From: Caldilineae bacterium
GTDB taxonomy: Bacteria; Chloroflexota; Anaerolineae; JAAEKA01
Assembly (NCBI GenBank): GCA_020634555.1
Contig: JACKBK010000006.1
Location: forward strand, 1 to 64,000
Direction: 5' to 3'
DNA length: 64,000 nucleotides
Shown piece by piece: positions 17,201 to 27,643 of the stretch. Each line of letters opens with the position of its first letter. Positions within the stretch are counted from its first letter, which is position 1. The translations under genes and the position numbers were made by a program. Below the pieces are notes generated by a model, which ran no database searches, was not told the DNA's origin, and saw only the letters and a list, made by a program, of their open reading frames with translations.

Positions 17201-19783
17201 ATGCAATTCCATCTCAACGGTATCCCCCGGCAGTATGACGGCGATCCCGACCTGCCGCTCCTTACCTATCTACGCGACCACGAGCATATCATTTCCCCCA
17301 AGGACGGCTGTGCGCCGCAGGCAGCCTGCGGCTGCTGCGCGGTCGATCTGAACGGCAAGGCGGTGTTATCCTGCGTCACGCCGATGAAGAAGGTGGACGG
17401 CGGCAGCGTCTTCACCACCGAGGGTCTGACCGAGTTTCGCCAGCAGGTCTTCGCCCATGCGTTCGTGGCCGAGGGCGGCATCCAGTGCGGGTTCTGCATC
17501 CCAGGCATTGTGATGCAGGCCAACTCGCTCATCAACCGCAACCCCGACCCGTCGCGCACCGAGATCGAGAAGGCGTTGACGCCGCACCTTTGCCGCTGCA
17601 CCGGCTACAAGAAGATCGTGGATGCCATCGAGGTCGCCGCGCACGCGATCCGCATGGAGGAAGAGGTGCCGCGCCCGGACAGTCCGGGACGCGTCGGCGA
17701 CCGCCATCCCAAATACGATTCGTTAGAGGCGGTGCTGGGCCAGCGGCCCTATGTGGACGACATCCATCTCGACGGGATGCTGCACGCGGCGCTGGTGCTC
17801 AGCGAGCATCCGCGGGCCAGGGTGCTGGCGATCAACACCGCCCCGGCCGCGGAGATGGCCGGCGTGGTACGGGTGTTCACCGCGGCTGACGTGCCCGGCC
17901 GGCGCTCCGTCGGGCTGATCCAACAGGACTGGCCGCTGTTCGTGGCCGAGGGCGAGGAAACGCGCTATGTCGGCGACGTGCTGGCGGCTGTGGTGGCGGA
18001 CACCTATCTCGCCGCGCGCATGGCGGCCGAAAAGGTGGCCGTCGAGTATGAGGTGTTAGAACCGCTGACCGACCCATTCGCGGCGTTGGAGCCTGGCGCG
18101 GCGAAGATCCACGCCGGCGGCAACGTCCTCTCGACCACCATCGTCAAGCGCGGTGATTTTGACGCGGCGCGCGCTGCCACTGCCTACACCGTCACCGGCC
18201 ACTACGAGACGCAGCGCATCGAACACGGCTACATGGAGCCGGAGGCGGCGGTCGCGTACCCCGGCAACAACGGCTTCGCCGTCGAGGTGCTGTCGCAGAG
18301 CCAGGGAATCTACGAGGACCGCATCCAGCTTGCCGCGCTGCTGGGCTTGCCTGAGAACAAGGTACGCGTCGTGCTGGTGCCCAACGGCGGCGGCTTCGGC
18401 GGCAAGGAGGACCTGTCGGTGCAGGGCCACGCCGCAGTGATGGCCTACCTACTGGGCCGTCCGGTCAAGGTACGGCTGACGCGCGACGAGTCGATCCGTA
18501 TGCATCCCAAGCGCCATCCGATGTGGATGGACTACGAGGTTGGTTGCGACGCGGCCGGCAAGCTGACCTTCGTCAAGACCTATATCGTGGGCGACACCGG
18601 CGCCTATGCCTCGGTGGGGGCGAAGGTGCTGGAACGGGCCGCCGGCCACGCCACCGGCGCCTATCACGTGCCGGCCGCCGACATCGAGGCGGTGGCGGTC
18701 TACACCAACAACGTGCCCTGCGGTGCGATGCGCGGCTTCGGGGTCAACCAGACGGCCTTTGCCATCGAAAACCTGATCGACGAGCTATGCGAGAAGGGCG
18801 GCTTCGACCGCTGGCAGTTCCGCTACGACAACGCCATCGACGTGGGCAGCCTGACCGCGACCGGCCAGGTCATCGAAGGTGGCGCCGGCCTGCGGGCCAC
18901 GCTGGAAGCGGTCAAGGACGAGTTCTACGCCGCCAAATACGCCGGACTTGCCTGTGGCATCAAGAACACCGGCATCGGCAACGGCATGCCCGACGCCTCG
19001 TGCGTCAGGATTTCTATTGTCGCCCCGGACAAGGTTCTGCTGGATCACGGCTGGACGGAGATGGGCCAGGGCGTCCACACGGTTGCCTTGCAGACGCTGT
19101 GCACCGAGACCGGCATCGACCCCAACATCGTCACCGTGCAGGTGGACACCCAGTCTGAACAGGAAGCGGGCATGACCACCGCGTCGCGGGCTACCTCGCT
19201 GGTTGGCAACGCAACGATAGACGCTGCCCGCAAGCTGGCCAAAGATCTGGAGCAGCACACACTGGCGGAACTGGTGGGCCGGCAGTACGAAGGCAGTTGG
19301 ACCGTGGACTGGACAACCAAGCCGGGCAAAGCTACTGACCGCGTGATCACCCACTACTCGTACAGCTACGCGACCCAGCTTGTGGTGCTGGACGCCGACG
19401 GCCAGATCGAGAAGGTCGTCGCCGCCCACGACGCGGGCAAGATCTTCAACCCAACGCTGTTCGAGGGCCAGATCGAGGGATCGGTCCACATGGGGCTGGG
19501 TTACGCGGTCAGCGAGGATCTGCCCATGGAGGGCGGACATTTCAAGAGCACACGGCTGCGCCAGTGCGGCATCCTGCGCGCCAAGGAGATGCCACCCATC
19601 GAGGTCATCGGCGTTGAGGTGCCGGACCCGTACGGCCCGTATGGCGCCAAGGGTGTCGGCGAGATCGGCCTGGTGCCGACAGCCGGCGCGGTGGCCAACG
19701 CGCTGTACACCTACGACGGCGTGCGGCGGACGAAGCTGCCCATGGCGCTGCCGAAGAAGCGCCGGACTGTTAGTGGTCGGTAG
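17201..19783 (+). CDS. Xanthine dehydrogenase-like molybdenum hydroxylase (2Fe-2S plus Mo domain fusion, selenium-dependent type)
   Basis: This 860-residue fusion has an N-terminal [2Fe-2S] ferredoxin domain with cysteines near 37, 43, 46 and 58 ('DGCAPQAACGCCAVDL'). A second cluster domain has 'QCGFCIPG' and 'CRCTGYKKIV'. From residue 170 it has the molybdopterin domains with 'VPNGGGFGGKEDLSVQGHA', 'CGAMRGFGVNQTAF', 'EMGQGVHTVALQ' and the active-site glutamate motif 'GAKGVGEIGLVPTAG'. Fusion of the Fe-S and Mo parts with no FAD domain, at ~850 residues, matches the selenium-dependent xanthine dehydrogenase group. It would hydroxylate hypoxanthine/xanthine or another N-heterocycle. No FAD subunit or Mo-cofactor genes are adjacent, so the electron partner is unknown. 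Confidence 0.88.
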   Translation: MQFHLNGIPRQYDGDPDLPLLTYLRDHEHIISPKDGCAPQAACGCCAVDLNGKAVLSCVTPMKKVDGGSVFTTEGLTEFRQQVFAHAFVAEGGIQCGFCIPGIVMQANSLINRNPDPSRTEIEKALTPHLCRCTGYKKIVDAIEVAAHAIRMEEEVPRPDSPGRVGDRHPKYDSLEAVLGQRPYVDDIHLDGMLHAALVLSEHPRARVLAINTAPAAEMAGVVRVFTAADVPGRRSVGLIQQDWPLFVAEGEETRYVGDVLAAVVADTYLAARMAAEKVAVEYEVLEPLTDPFAALEPGAAKIHAGGNVLSTTIVKRGDFDAARAATAYTVTGHYETQRIEHGYMEPEAAVAYPGNNGFAVEVLSQSQGIYEDRIQLAALLGLPENKVRVVLVPNGGGFGGKEDLSVQGHAAVMAYLLGRPVKVRLTRDESIRMHPKRHPMWMDYEVGCDAAGKLTFVKTYIVGDTGAYASVGAKVLERAAGHATGAYHVPAADIEAVAVYTNNVPCGAMRGFGVNQTAFAIENLIDELCEKGGFDRWQFRYDNAIDVGSLTATGQVIEGGAGLRATLEAVKDEFYAAKYAGLACGIKNTGIGNGMPDASCVRISIVAPDKVLLDHGWTEMGQGVHTVALQTLCTETGIDPNIVTVQVDTQSEQEAGMTTASRATSLVGNATIDAARKLAKDLEQHTLAELVGRQYEGSWTVDWTTKPGKATDRVITHYSYSYATQLVVLDADGQIEKVVAAHDAGKIFNPTLFEGQIEGSVHMGLGYAVSEDLPMEGGHFKSTRLRQCGILRAKEMPPIEVIGVEVPDPYGPYGAKGVGEIGLVPTAGAVANALYTYDGVRRTKLPMALPKKRRTVSGR

Positions 19784-19872
19784 CCAGTTGCTTTCTGAAA
19801 AGTCTCAATACTGCCAATGGAGCAGCCTTGAACAACGCGTAGACAGCAATAGAGCACAGGTGAATCGCGACC

Positions 19873-20157
19873 ATGAAGTTCGAATGGAATGAGCAGAAGA
19901 ACAGGACAAATTACAGAAAACACGGAATCGCTTTCGAAAGCGTGCTGCCGTTGTTTGAGGATGAGGTCCCGCTGCTTATCGAACTCGATGACCGACAAGA
20001 CTATGATGAGGACCGATGGGTCGGTCTTGGGCCGTTGAAGCAGCACGTAGTGGTGGTTGTGTTCACAGAACCTGAGTACGACACTATTCGACTGATTTCA
20101 GCTCGGAAAGCGAATCAACATGAACGACAAAAATACCTCGACGCCCTTGGAAACTGA
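19873..20157 (+). CDS. brnT: BrnT-family toxin of a type II toxin-antitoxin pair
   Basis: This 94-residue protein has the BrnT (DUF497) pattern: 'MKFEWNEQKNRTNYRKHGIA', 'FEDEVPLLIELDD', 'RWVGLG' and the terminal 'RLISARKANQHERQKYL'. BrnT is a RelE-fold ribonuclease that halts translation and is neutralised by BrnA. It overlaps the next gene by 38 bases. The pair interrupts the catabolic island between the molybdenum hydroxylase and the F420 enzyme and has lower GC than its neighbours, suggesting later insertion. Confidence 0.88.
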   Translation: MKFEWNEQKNRTNYRKHGIAFESVLPLFEDEVPLLIELDDRQDYDEDRWVGLGPLKQHVVVVVFTEPEYDTIRLISARKANQHERQKYLDALGN

Positions 20158-20395
20158 TTGGGAGCGCCTCGACCGCATGACCGACGAGGATATTGACTAC
20201 TCAGATATCCCTCCTCTGGGAGATGAATTTTTCGCCAAGGCCCGATTGTACGTACCACCATCCAAGCGGGCTGACTTTGTTCCACTGGATTCAGACTTGT
20301 TGACTTGGTTTCAGGAGCACGACAAGGAGTATCCTGCCTTGATTAATTTAGTCTTGCGCAAGTACGTGGAGATTCAAGACGCTATGTCAGGCTGA
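20120..20395 (+). CDS. brnA: BrnA-family antitoxin
   Basis: This 91-residue protein has the typical 'TDWERLDRMTDEDIDYSDIPPLGDEFF' opening and a C-terminal ribbon-helix-helix-like part ending 'LINLVLRKYVEIQ'. BrnA binds BrnT and represses the operon. The start ATG at 20120 lies inside the brnT coding sequence, giving a coupled pair in toxin-first order, the usual one for this family. Confidence 0.85.
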   Translation: MNDKNTSTPLETDWERLDRMTDEDIDYSDIPPLGDEFFAKARLYVPPSKRADFVPLDSDLLTWFQEHDKEYPALINLVLRKYVEIQDAMSG

Positions 20396-20481
20396 GATGG
20401 TGAGATAGACCCGATGCTGGCATCTGGCGTTGGCGAGCGCACCTCGGTAGATTCAAACGTGAAGTGGACCAATCTACTAGA

Positions 20482-20694
20482 TCATTCTGGCCACCCCTCA
20501 CCGTCCACAACCTGCCAGTCGAGCTGCAGAACCTGGCGATAGCGGCGGGTAGCCAGATAACCGTCACGCATTGCCGTATCGGTCTCAGCCTGTTCAAGCT
20601 GGCGCACTCGTTCTTCCAGCAATTCGCTGACCAATTGGCTCAAGTCGTCCAGCTGGACAAATCGCTGTAATCGCTGCAACAACTCATCGTCCAT
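20482..20694 (-). CDS. Small antitoxin-like protein without an evident toxin partner
   Basis: This 70-residue protein is helical and acidic: 'LLQRLQRFVQLDDLSQLV', 'AMRDGYLATRRYRQVLQLDW' and a 'DGEGW' end. This composition is like that of small MazE/RelB-type antitoxins. No toxin reading frame follows on the minus strand, and the BrnTA pair next to it is on the other strand. No ribosome binding site is visible, so it may be a relic. Confidence 0.45.
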   Translation of the reverse strand: MDDELLQRLQRFVQLDDLSQLVSELLEERVRQLEQAETDTAMRDGYLATRRYRQVLQLDWQVVDGEGWPE

Positions 20695-20821
20695 GAATAT
20701 GGCAGTTTAGTTTTCGTCTTCATAAGATCGCACGCTCTTACAACAGTAATGACGACGATATCGTAAGCCGTTTCGGTTGCTCTGTCAACCGTGATATACC
20801 GCCAACAAGGAGGACATCGAT

Positions 20822-21826
<1,005 letters not shown>

Positions 21827-22206
21827 GCAAAACCCACGAAAATACCTGTCTGGGTCATAGACACGCCGAAAAAAGCCGGCTAAACTATGGCAATCATGGA
21901 ACATGCGTCGCAGCATGTGGCTGTGAAGTTGAAGATTTTACGTCGGAATATTTCCGTAACTGCTCAGCCTTCACTGTTGCGTCGCTCCCGCGAAGGTCGG
22001 AGTCCAGTACTTGTGAAGCGTGGATTCCCGCCTTCGCGGGAATGACGGGTGAGTAGTTGCTTATTTTCTTACCGTTCATCAACCGGTGGCGGCACCATAA
22101 CGCCGAGTTACATTCGCAATCCGACCGTCGCCGTAAGCGCATGGCGCGAACGGCTTTCTAAATCATCTCTTTCCCCTCACTTGTCCTGGAAAGGAGGCTT
22201 CGCCCC
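21827..22206. other. Intergenic stretch holding a family 1 repeat
   Basis: No gene is seen. It contains the palindromic element at 21956-22060 and, at the end, AAAGGAGG as the ribosome binding site of the first permease gene. Confidence 0.6.
21956..22060. repeat. GTAACTGCTCAGCC-type palindromic element (family 1, copy 1)
   Basis: The left end GTAACTGCTCAGCC and right end GGGTGAGTAGTTGC are inverted. They enclose TCGCTCCCGCGAAGG...CCTTCGCGGGAATGACG. Related copies are at 31050-31180, 47116-47236 and 53980-54115. Confidence 0.7.
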
Positions 22207-23391
22207 ATGAGTGAAGATGGTTCCTCTGGGACGGCCCCTGCAAAGCAAGCCCGCTTGTCCAGACGCCAGACCACTGACAAGCTGTTCGACGCCCTGCTGC
22301 CGGTAGTGGCAACGCTGCTGGCGTTGGGGGTCGGCGCGGTGCTGCTGTTGTTCTTGGGCGTCAATCCTCTCGTCGCTTACGGCGCCATGTTGAAGGGCGC
22401 GTTCGGCACCGTCAGCGGCATCACCCAGACGCTGGCCAAGGCCACACCGCTGTTGCTGGTGGCGCTCGGCATCTGTATTGCCTTTCGGGCCGGCGTCATC
22501 AACATCGGCGGCGAGGGCCAGATCATTCTGGGCGCTATCGCGGCCGCAGCGCTGGCGCTGGCGTTCCCCACCATGCCTGGCCTGCTGTTGATCGTGGCGG
22601 CACTGTCCGCTTCGCTGCTGGCCGGCGGCGTTTGGGGTGGCATTGCGGGCGTCCTCAAGGCTCGCTTCGGCGTCAACGAGATCCTCAGCACGGTGATGCT
22701 CAACGCCATCGCCTTGCAGGTCATGAACTACCTGCTGCGCGGCCCCATGCTCGACCCTGAACAGATCGCGGCCGGCACCAATATCCCTCAAAGCGCCACC
22801 CTGCCGCTGCAAGTCTGGCTGCCCCGTCTTGTGCCGCGGACGTTGCTGCATTCCGGTCTTCTGCTGGCCATCGGGCTGGCGGTGCTGGTTTACATCTTCC
22901 TCTGGCGCACCACCATCGGCTATCGCATCCGGGCTGTCGGTTTGAACCCCTCGGCAGCTCGCTACGCCGGTATTCCGGTTCAGCGCTACATCGCGCTGGC
23001 GCTGATCCTCAGCGGCGCGTTTGCCGGGCTGGCCGGTGGCGTCGAGGTGACCGGTGTGCATCACCGCATGATCGAAGGGCTGTCCGGCGGCTACGGCTTC
23101 TCCGGCATCGTGGCGGCGCTGTTCGGCAAGCTGCACCCGCTGGGCGCGATCCCGGCCTCGATCATCTTTGGCGGCTTGCTGGTGGGTGCGGACAAAATGC
23201 AGCGCACGGTGCAGGTGCCCAGCTCGCTGGTGGTGGTCATCAACGGCCTGATCGTGCTCTTCGTGGTGGCCAGCGACTACTTCGTCAGACAGCGCGCTCG
23301 TAGACGCGGCACCGAGGTTACGGAGACGGCGATCTCCGGGCCGCCGCAGCCCAGCCTGGAACCGGGGATCGTCCCGGAGGATAAGAGGTAG
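22207..23391 (+). CDS. ABC transporter permease, BMP/nucleoside family (NupP/YufP-like)
   Basis: This 394-residue integral membrane protein has 8-9 hydrophobic segments. Family motifs are 'ALGICIAFRAGVINIGGEGQ', 'AGVLKARFGVNEILSTVMLN', 'TIGYRIRAVGLNPSAARYAG' and 'GYGFSGIVAALFGKLHPLGA'. The family imports nucleosides or simple sugars with a BMP lipoprotein. The BMP receptor downstream makes nucleosides the likelier cargo. The start has AAAGGAGG nine bases upstream. The second permease begins two bases after its stop. Confidence 0.92.
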   Translation: MSEDGSSGTAPAKQARLSRRQTTDKLFDALLPVVATLLALGVGAVLLLFLGVNPLVAYGAMLKGAFGTVSGITQTLAKATPLLLVALGICIAFRAGVINIGGEGQIILGAIAAAALALAFPTMPGLLLIVAALSASLLAGGVWGGIAGVLKARFGVNEILSTVMLNAIALQVMNYLLRGPMLDPEQIAAGTNIPQSATLPLQVWLPRLVPRTLLHSGLLLAIGLAVLVYIFLWRTTIGYRIRAVGLNPSAARYAGIPVQRYIALALILSGAFAGLAGGVEVTGVHHRMIEGLSGGYGFSGIVAALFGKLHPLGAIPASIIFGGLLVGADKMQRTVQVPSSLVVVINGLIVLFVVASDYFVRQRARRRGTEVTETAISGPPQPSLEPGIVPEDKR

Positions 23392-23393
23392 CC

Positions 23394-24326
23394 ATGTTAA
23401 CCGAACTACTTCAAGCATCTGTGTTGATCGGTATCCTCCACAGCGGCATCCGTCTGGCAACTCCCTACCTCTTTGCAGCGCTGGGCGAGACGGTGGCGCA
23501 GCGCACGGGCGTGCTGGATCTGGGCGTTGAGGGCATCATGTTGATGGGGGCCATCTCGGCCTTCTACGTCGTCTTTGAGACAGGCAACCTGTTGCTGGGT
23601 ATCATAGCGGCGATCTTTGTCGGCATCCTGATGGGGGTGCTGATGTCGGTGATCAGCGTTACCTACCAGGCCGAGCAGGGCATCAGCGGCATTGGCCTTT
23701 ACCTCTTTGGTCTCGGTCTCAGCAGTCTGCTGTTCAGGGTGTTGATCGGCTCGGTGGTCAGCGTGACCGGCTTTCAGGAGCTGCACATCCCGGTCCTGAG
23801 CGACATCCCGGTAATCGGCGAGATCTTCTTCAACCACAATCTGCTGGTCTACGCGGCCTACCTCATGGTACCGGTCATCTGGTTCCTGTTTGACAAGACG
23901 ACTCTGGGCCTCAAGATCCGGTCGGTAGGACAGAACCCGCAGGCCGCCGACTCGCTGGGCGTCAACGTCAACCGGGTACGCTATTTCGGTGTCATCTTCG
24001 GAGCGGCCATGGCTGGCGTGGCCGGCGCGTCGCTTAGCATCGGCACGCTCAACGTCTTCCAGGAGAACATGACCAACGGCATCGGCTTCATCGCCGTGGC
24101 GCTGGTCTACTTCGGCGGCTGGCGTCCGCTGGGCGTTCTCCTGGGATCGTTGCTCTTCGCGACCGTCAGCGCCCTGCAGATCTGGGGCCAGGTTGTCGGC
24201 ATCAACATCCCGTCGGACCTGATGGTGATGTTGCCCTACGTTCTGACGATCATCGTGCTGATCTTCTCCAGCGGCCAGATCCGCCAGCCGGCCGCGCTGA
24301 ACAAGCCGTTCGAACGAAGCGGCTGA
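23394..24326 (+). CDS. ABC transporter permease, BMP/nucleoside family (NupQ/YufQ-like)
   Basis: This 310-residue membrane protein has about eight hydrophobic segments with 'TPYLFAALGETVAQRTGVLD', 'LGVEGIMLMGAISAF', 'LGLKIRSVGQNPQAADSLGV' and 'GIGFIAVALVYFGGWRPLGV', the hallmark of the second permease of BMP-type importers. It is co-transcribed with the preceding permease. The lipoprotein and ATPase genes follow after short repeat-containing gaps. Confidence 0.92.
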   Translation: MLTELLQASVLIGILHSGIRLATPYLFAALGETVAQRTGVLDLGVEGIMLMGAISAFYVVFETGNLLLGIIAAIFVGILMGVLMSVISVTYQAEQGISGIGLYLFGLGLSSLLFRVLIGSVVSVTGFQELHIPVLSDIPVIGEIFFNHNLLVYAAYLMVPVIWFLFDKTTLGLKIRSVGQNPQAADSLGVNVNRVRYFGVIFGAAMAGVAGASLSIGTLNVFQENMTNGIGFIAVALVYFGGWRPLGVLLGSLLFATVSALQIWGQVVGINIPSDLMVMLPYVLTIIVLIFSSGQIRQPAALNKPFERSG

Positions 24327-24343
24327 GTGTTGTAGTCTTGGAG

Positions 24344-24393
24344 GAAACCCTATCGACGAACCTGATTGCGCCGTTTTGGTTTGGTAGGGTTTC
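24344..24393. terminator. Hairpin after the permease pair
   Basis: GAAACCCTATC (24344-24354) pairs with GGTAGGGTTTC (24383-24393) with one wobble. The loop is 28 bases and no T-run follows. It may be a weak attenuator that lowers expression relative to the lipoprotein. Confidence 0.35.
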
Positions 24394-24414
24394 GTGTGAT
24401 TGACACTGCTTCGA

Positions 24415-24487
24415 CCTGAAACGTGAAACGTAAACCGTGAGAATCGCCCGTCAAGACGGCATCAGGTTTCACGCTGTTACGTTTCAC
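24415..24487. repeat. GTGAAACGT-type inverted repeat (family 3, copy 2)
   Basis: CTGAAACGTGAAACGTAA at the left faces GTTACGTTTCAC at 24476-24487 and CAGGTTTCACG at 24463-24473. It is the same outer module as at 7035-7099 and 53404-53585. Confidence 0.65.
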
Positions 24488-24579
24488 AATGGCAACGTCA
24501 CGAAACCCGTACCGGACCGCCAATTCTATCCCGAACTATCAATCCTTCGAACCATCGGAAACCACCCAAGGAGAAACCC

Positions 24580-25662
24580 ATGAGACGTTCTACCACCCCC
24601 GTTATTGCAATCCTGCTGGTGCTTGCCATGTTGCTGGCTGCCTGTGGAAGCGCCACTCCAGCCGCACCTACTGAAGCGCCGGCGGCTGACACAGGCAGCG
24701 AAACCGCAGCCGAGCCCACCACAGCCCCTGCTGCGACCAGCGACGGCCCATTCAAGGTCGCGTTCGTGCTGCCCAGCCCTGTCACTGACCTGGCGTGGGG
24801 CCAGGCCATGTACGATGCGCTGAAAACTGTCCAAACCCAGATGGGCGGCGAATCGGCCATGGAGATCGCCTATTCGGACAACATGTTCCAGGTCGCAGAC
24901 GCCGCCGCGGCCATCCGCGACTACGCCACCGAGGGCTACAATCTCGTCATCGCGCACGGAACACAGTACGGCAACTCGATGTTCGACGTCGCCAGGGACT
25001 TCCCCGAGACCAGTTTCGCCTGGGGCACCGCCACCGACACCGGTGAGTCGGCTGGGCTGAACAACGTCTTTGCCTATGAGGCCGATGCGCAGGAAGGCGG
25101 CTACGTCAACGGCGTGATCGCCGCACTGCTCAGCCAGTCGGATGTGTTGGGTGTGGTCGGGCCGGTGGAAGCTGGCGACGCCAAGCTGTACATCGACGGC
25201 TTCGTCAACGGCGCCAAGGCCACCAAACCGGACATCAATGTCGGTGTCAGCTACACCGGCTCCTTCGGTGACACTGCCCTGGCCGCAGAAGCTGCCAGCA
25301 CCCACATCTCGGCCGGCGCGGACGTGCTGACCGGTTCTGCACAGCAGGTGGTTGGCGCGATCGGCGTCGCCAAGGACAAGGACGTTTACTGGCTCGGCAC
25401 GCAGAGCGACCAGAGCTCGCTGGCGCCGGAAGTCGTTGTTGCCACCCAGGTCTTCGATTGGGTGGACGTTGTCAACGATATGATCGCGTTGCACAACGCC
25501 GGAACCTATGGCGGTAAGGCGTACACACTGACGCTGGCCAACGACGGATTGAAGATGGTTTTCAACCCGGAGGTCCAGATTCCCGATGACGTGATGGCGG
25601 CTGCCCAGCAAGCCATGCAAGACATCAAGGACGGCAAGATCGACCCGCTGCCGGCGCAGTAG
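24580..25662 (+). CDS. BMP-family substrate-binding lipoprotein
   Basis: This 360-residue extracytoplasmic receptor has a lipoprotein signal peptide (about 1-22) ending in the lipobox 'LLAACGS', a T/A/P-rich linker to residue 50, and then the periplasmic-binding fold. That fold includes 'KVAFVLPSPVTDLAWGQAMY', 'YNLVIAHGTQYGNSMFDVA', 'AGADVLTGSAQQVVGAIGVA' and a C-terminal 'MQDIKDGKIDPLP'. BMP (Med/PnrA-like) proteins bind purine nucleosides in several bacteria, or related compounds such as allantoin. AAGGAGAAA precedes the start. The TAG stop lies at the edge of a GTAGACAAGG inverted repeat. Confidence 0.92.
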   Translation: MRRSTTPVIAILLVLAMLLAACGSATPAAPTEAPAADTGSETAAEPTTAPAATSDGPFKVAFVLPSPVTDLAWGQAMYDALKTVQTQMGGESAMEIAYSDNMFQVADAAAAIRDYATEGYNLVIAHGTQYGNSMFDVARDFPETSFAWGTATDTGESAGLNNVFAYEADAQEGGYVNGVIAALLSQSDVLGVVGPVEAGDAKLYIDGFVNGAKATKPDINVGVSYTGSFGDTALAAEAASTHISAGADVLTGSAQQVVGAIGVAKDKDVYWLGTQSDQSSLAPEVVVATQVFDWVDVVNDMIALHNAGTYGGKAYTLTLANDGLKMVFNPEVQIPDDVMAAAQQAMQDIKDGKIDPLPAQ

Positions 25663-25839
25663 ACAAGGAATGCAGCAGACAAGGTAGCAAGTAGACAATG
25701 AAAGGACGGAAAAGCGGGAAAGGAAGGGAAACACAGGAAAAGAGGGTTCTGAAGCCCTCTTGCTTTCCACTGATCGACTTCCTTCTCTTCTGTCAGCCTG
25801 CGGTTTCCCATCTCCTTGTCTACTTGTCTACCTGTCTAC
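25659..25839. repeat. Inverted GTAGACAA repeat array between lipoprotein and ATPase genes
   Basis: The left arm 25659-25698 has several GTAGACAA/CAGACAAGG units and the right arm 25814-25839 has TTGTCTAC units. Between them is a purine-rich stretch and an AAGAGGG...CCCTCTT hairpin. The left arm includes the TAG stop of the lipoprotein gene. Confidence 0.6.
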
Positions 25840-25866
25840 ATCTCCTCCCTCCACGAAAGAAGCACT

Positions 25867-27438
<1,572 letters not shown>

Positions 27439-27476
27439 GTACTTGAAAACGGGAGCAAATGCGGATACTCCCACAC

Positions 27477-27510
27477 AAACGGGTACAGTCGATGCTGTGC
27501 CCGTTTTTTT
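27477..27510 (+). terminator. Rho-independent terminator at the end of the nucleoside island
   Basis: Stem AAACGGGTACAG (27477-27488)/CTGTGCCCGTTT (27495-27506) with one G-T pair, a six-base loop and a seven-T tract. Confidence 0.9.
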
Positions 27511-27549
27511 ATTCAGGGCTTGTTGGATCCAGGTTATACAAAAAAACGC

Positions 27550-27578
27550 TTGACAAGCCGCGGTTTGCAAGATAAAAT
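27550..27578 (+). promoter_or_regulatory. Sigma-70-like promoter of the M4 protease gene
   Basis: TTGACA (27550-27555), a 17-base spacer and TAAAAT (27573-27578). Confidence 0.75.
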
Positions 27579-27643
27579 CGGACACTACCAAGAGCCGCAC
27601 AAATACAAAACAATTCCGCTGTAGTGCAAAGGAGTCGAATCTA

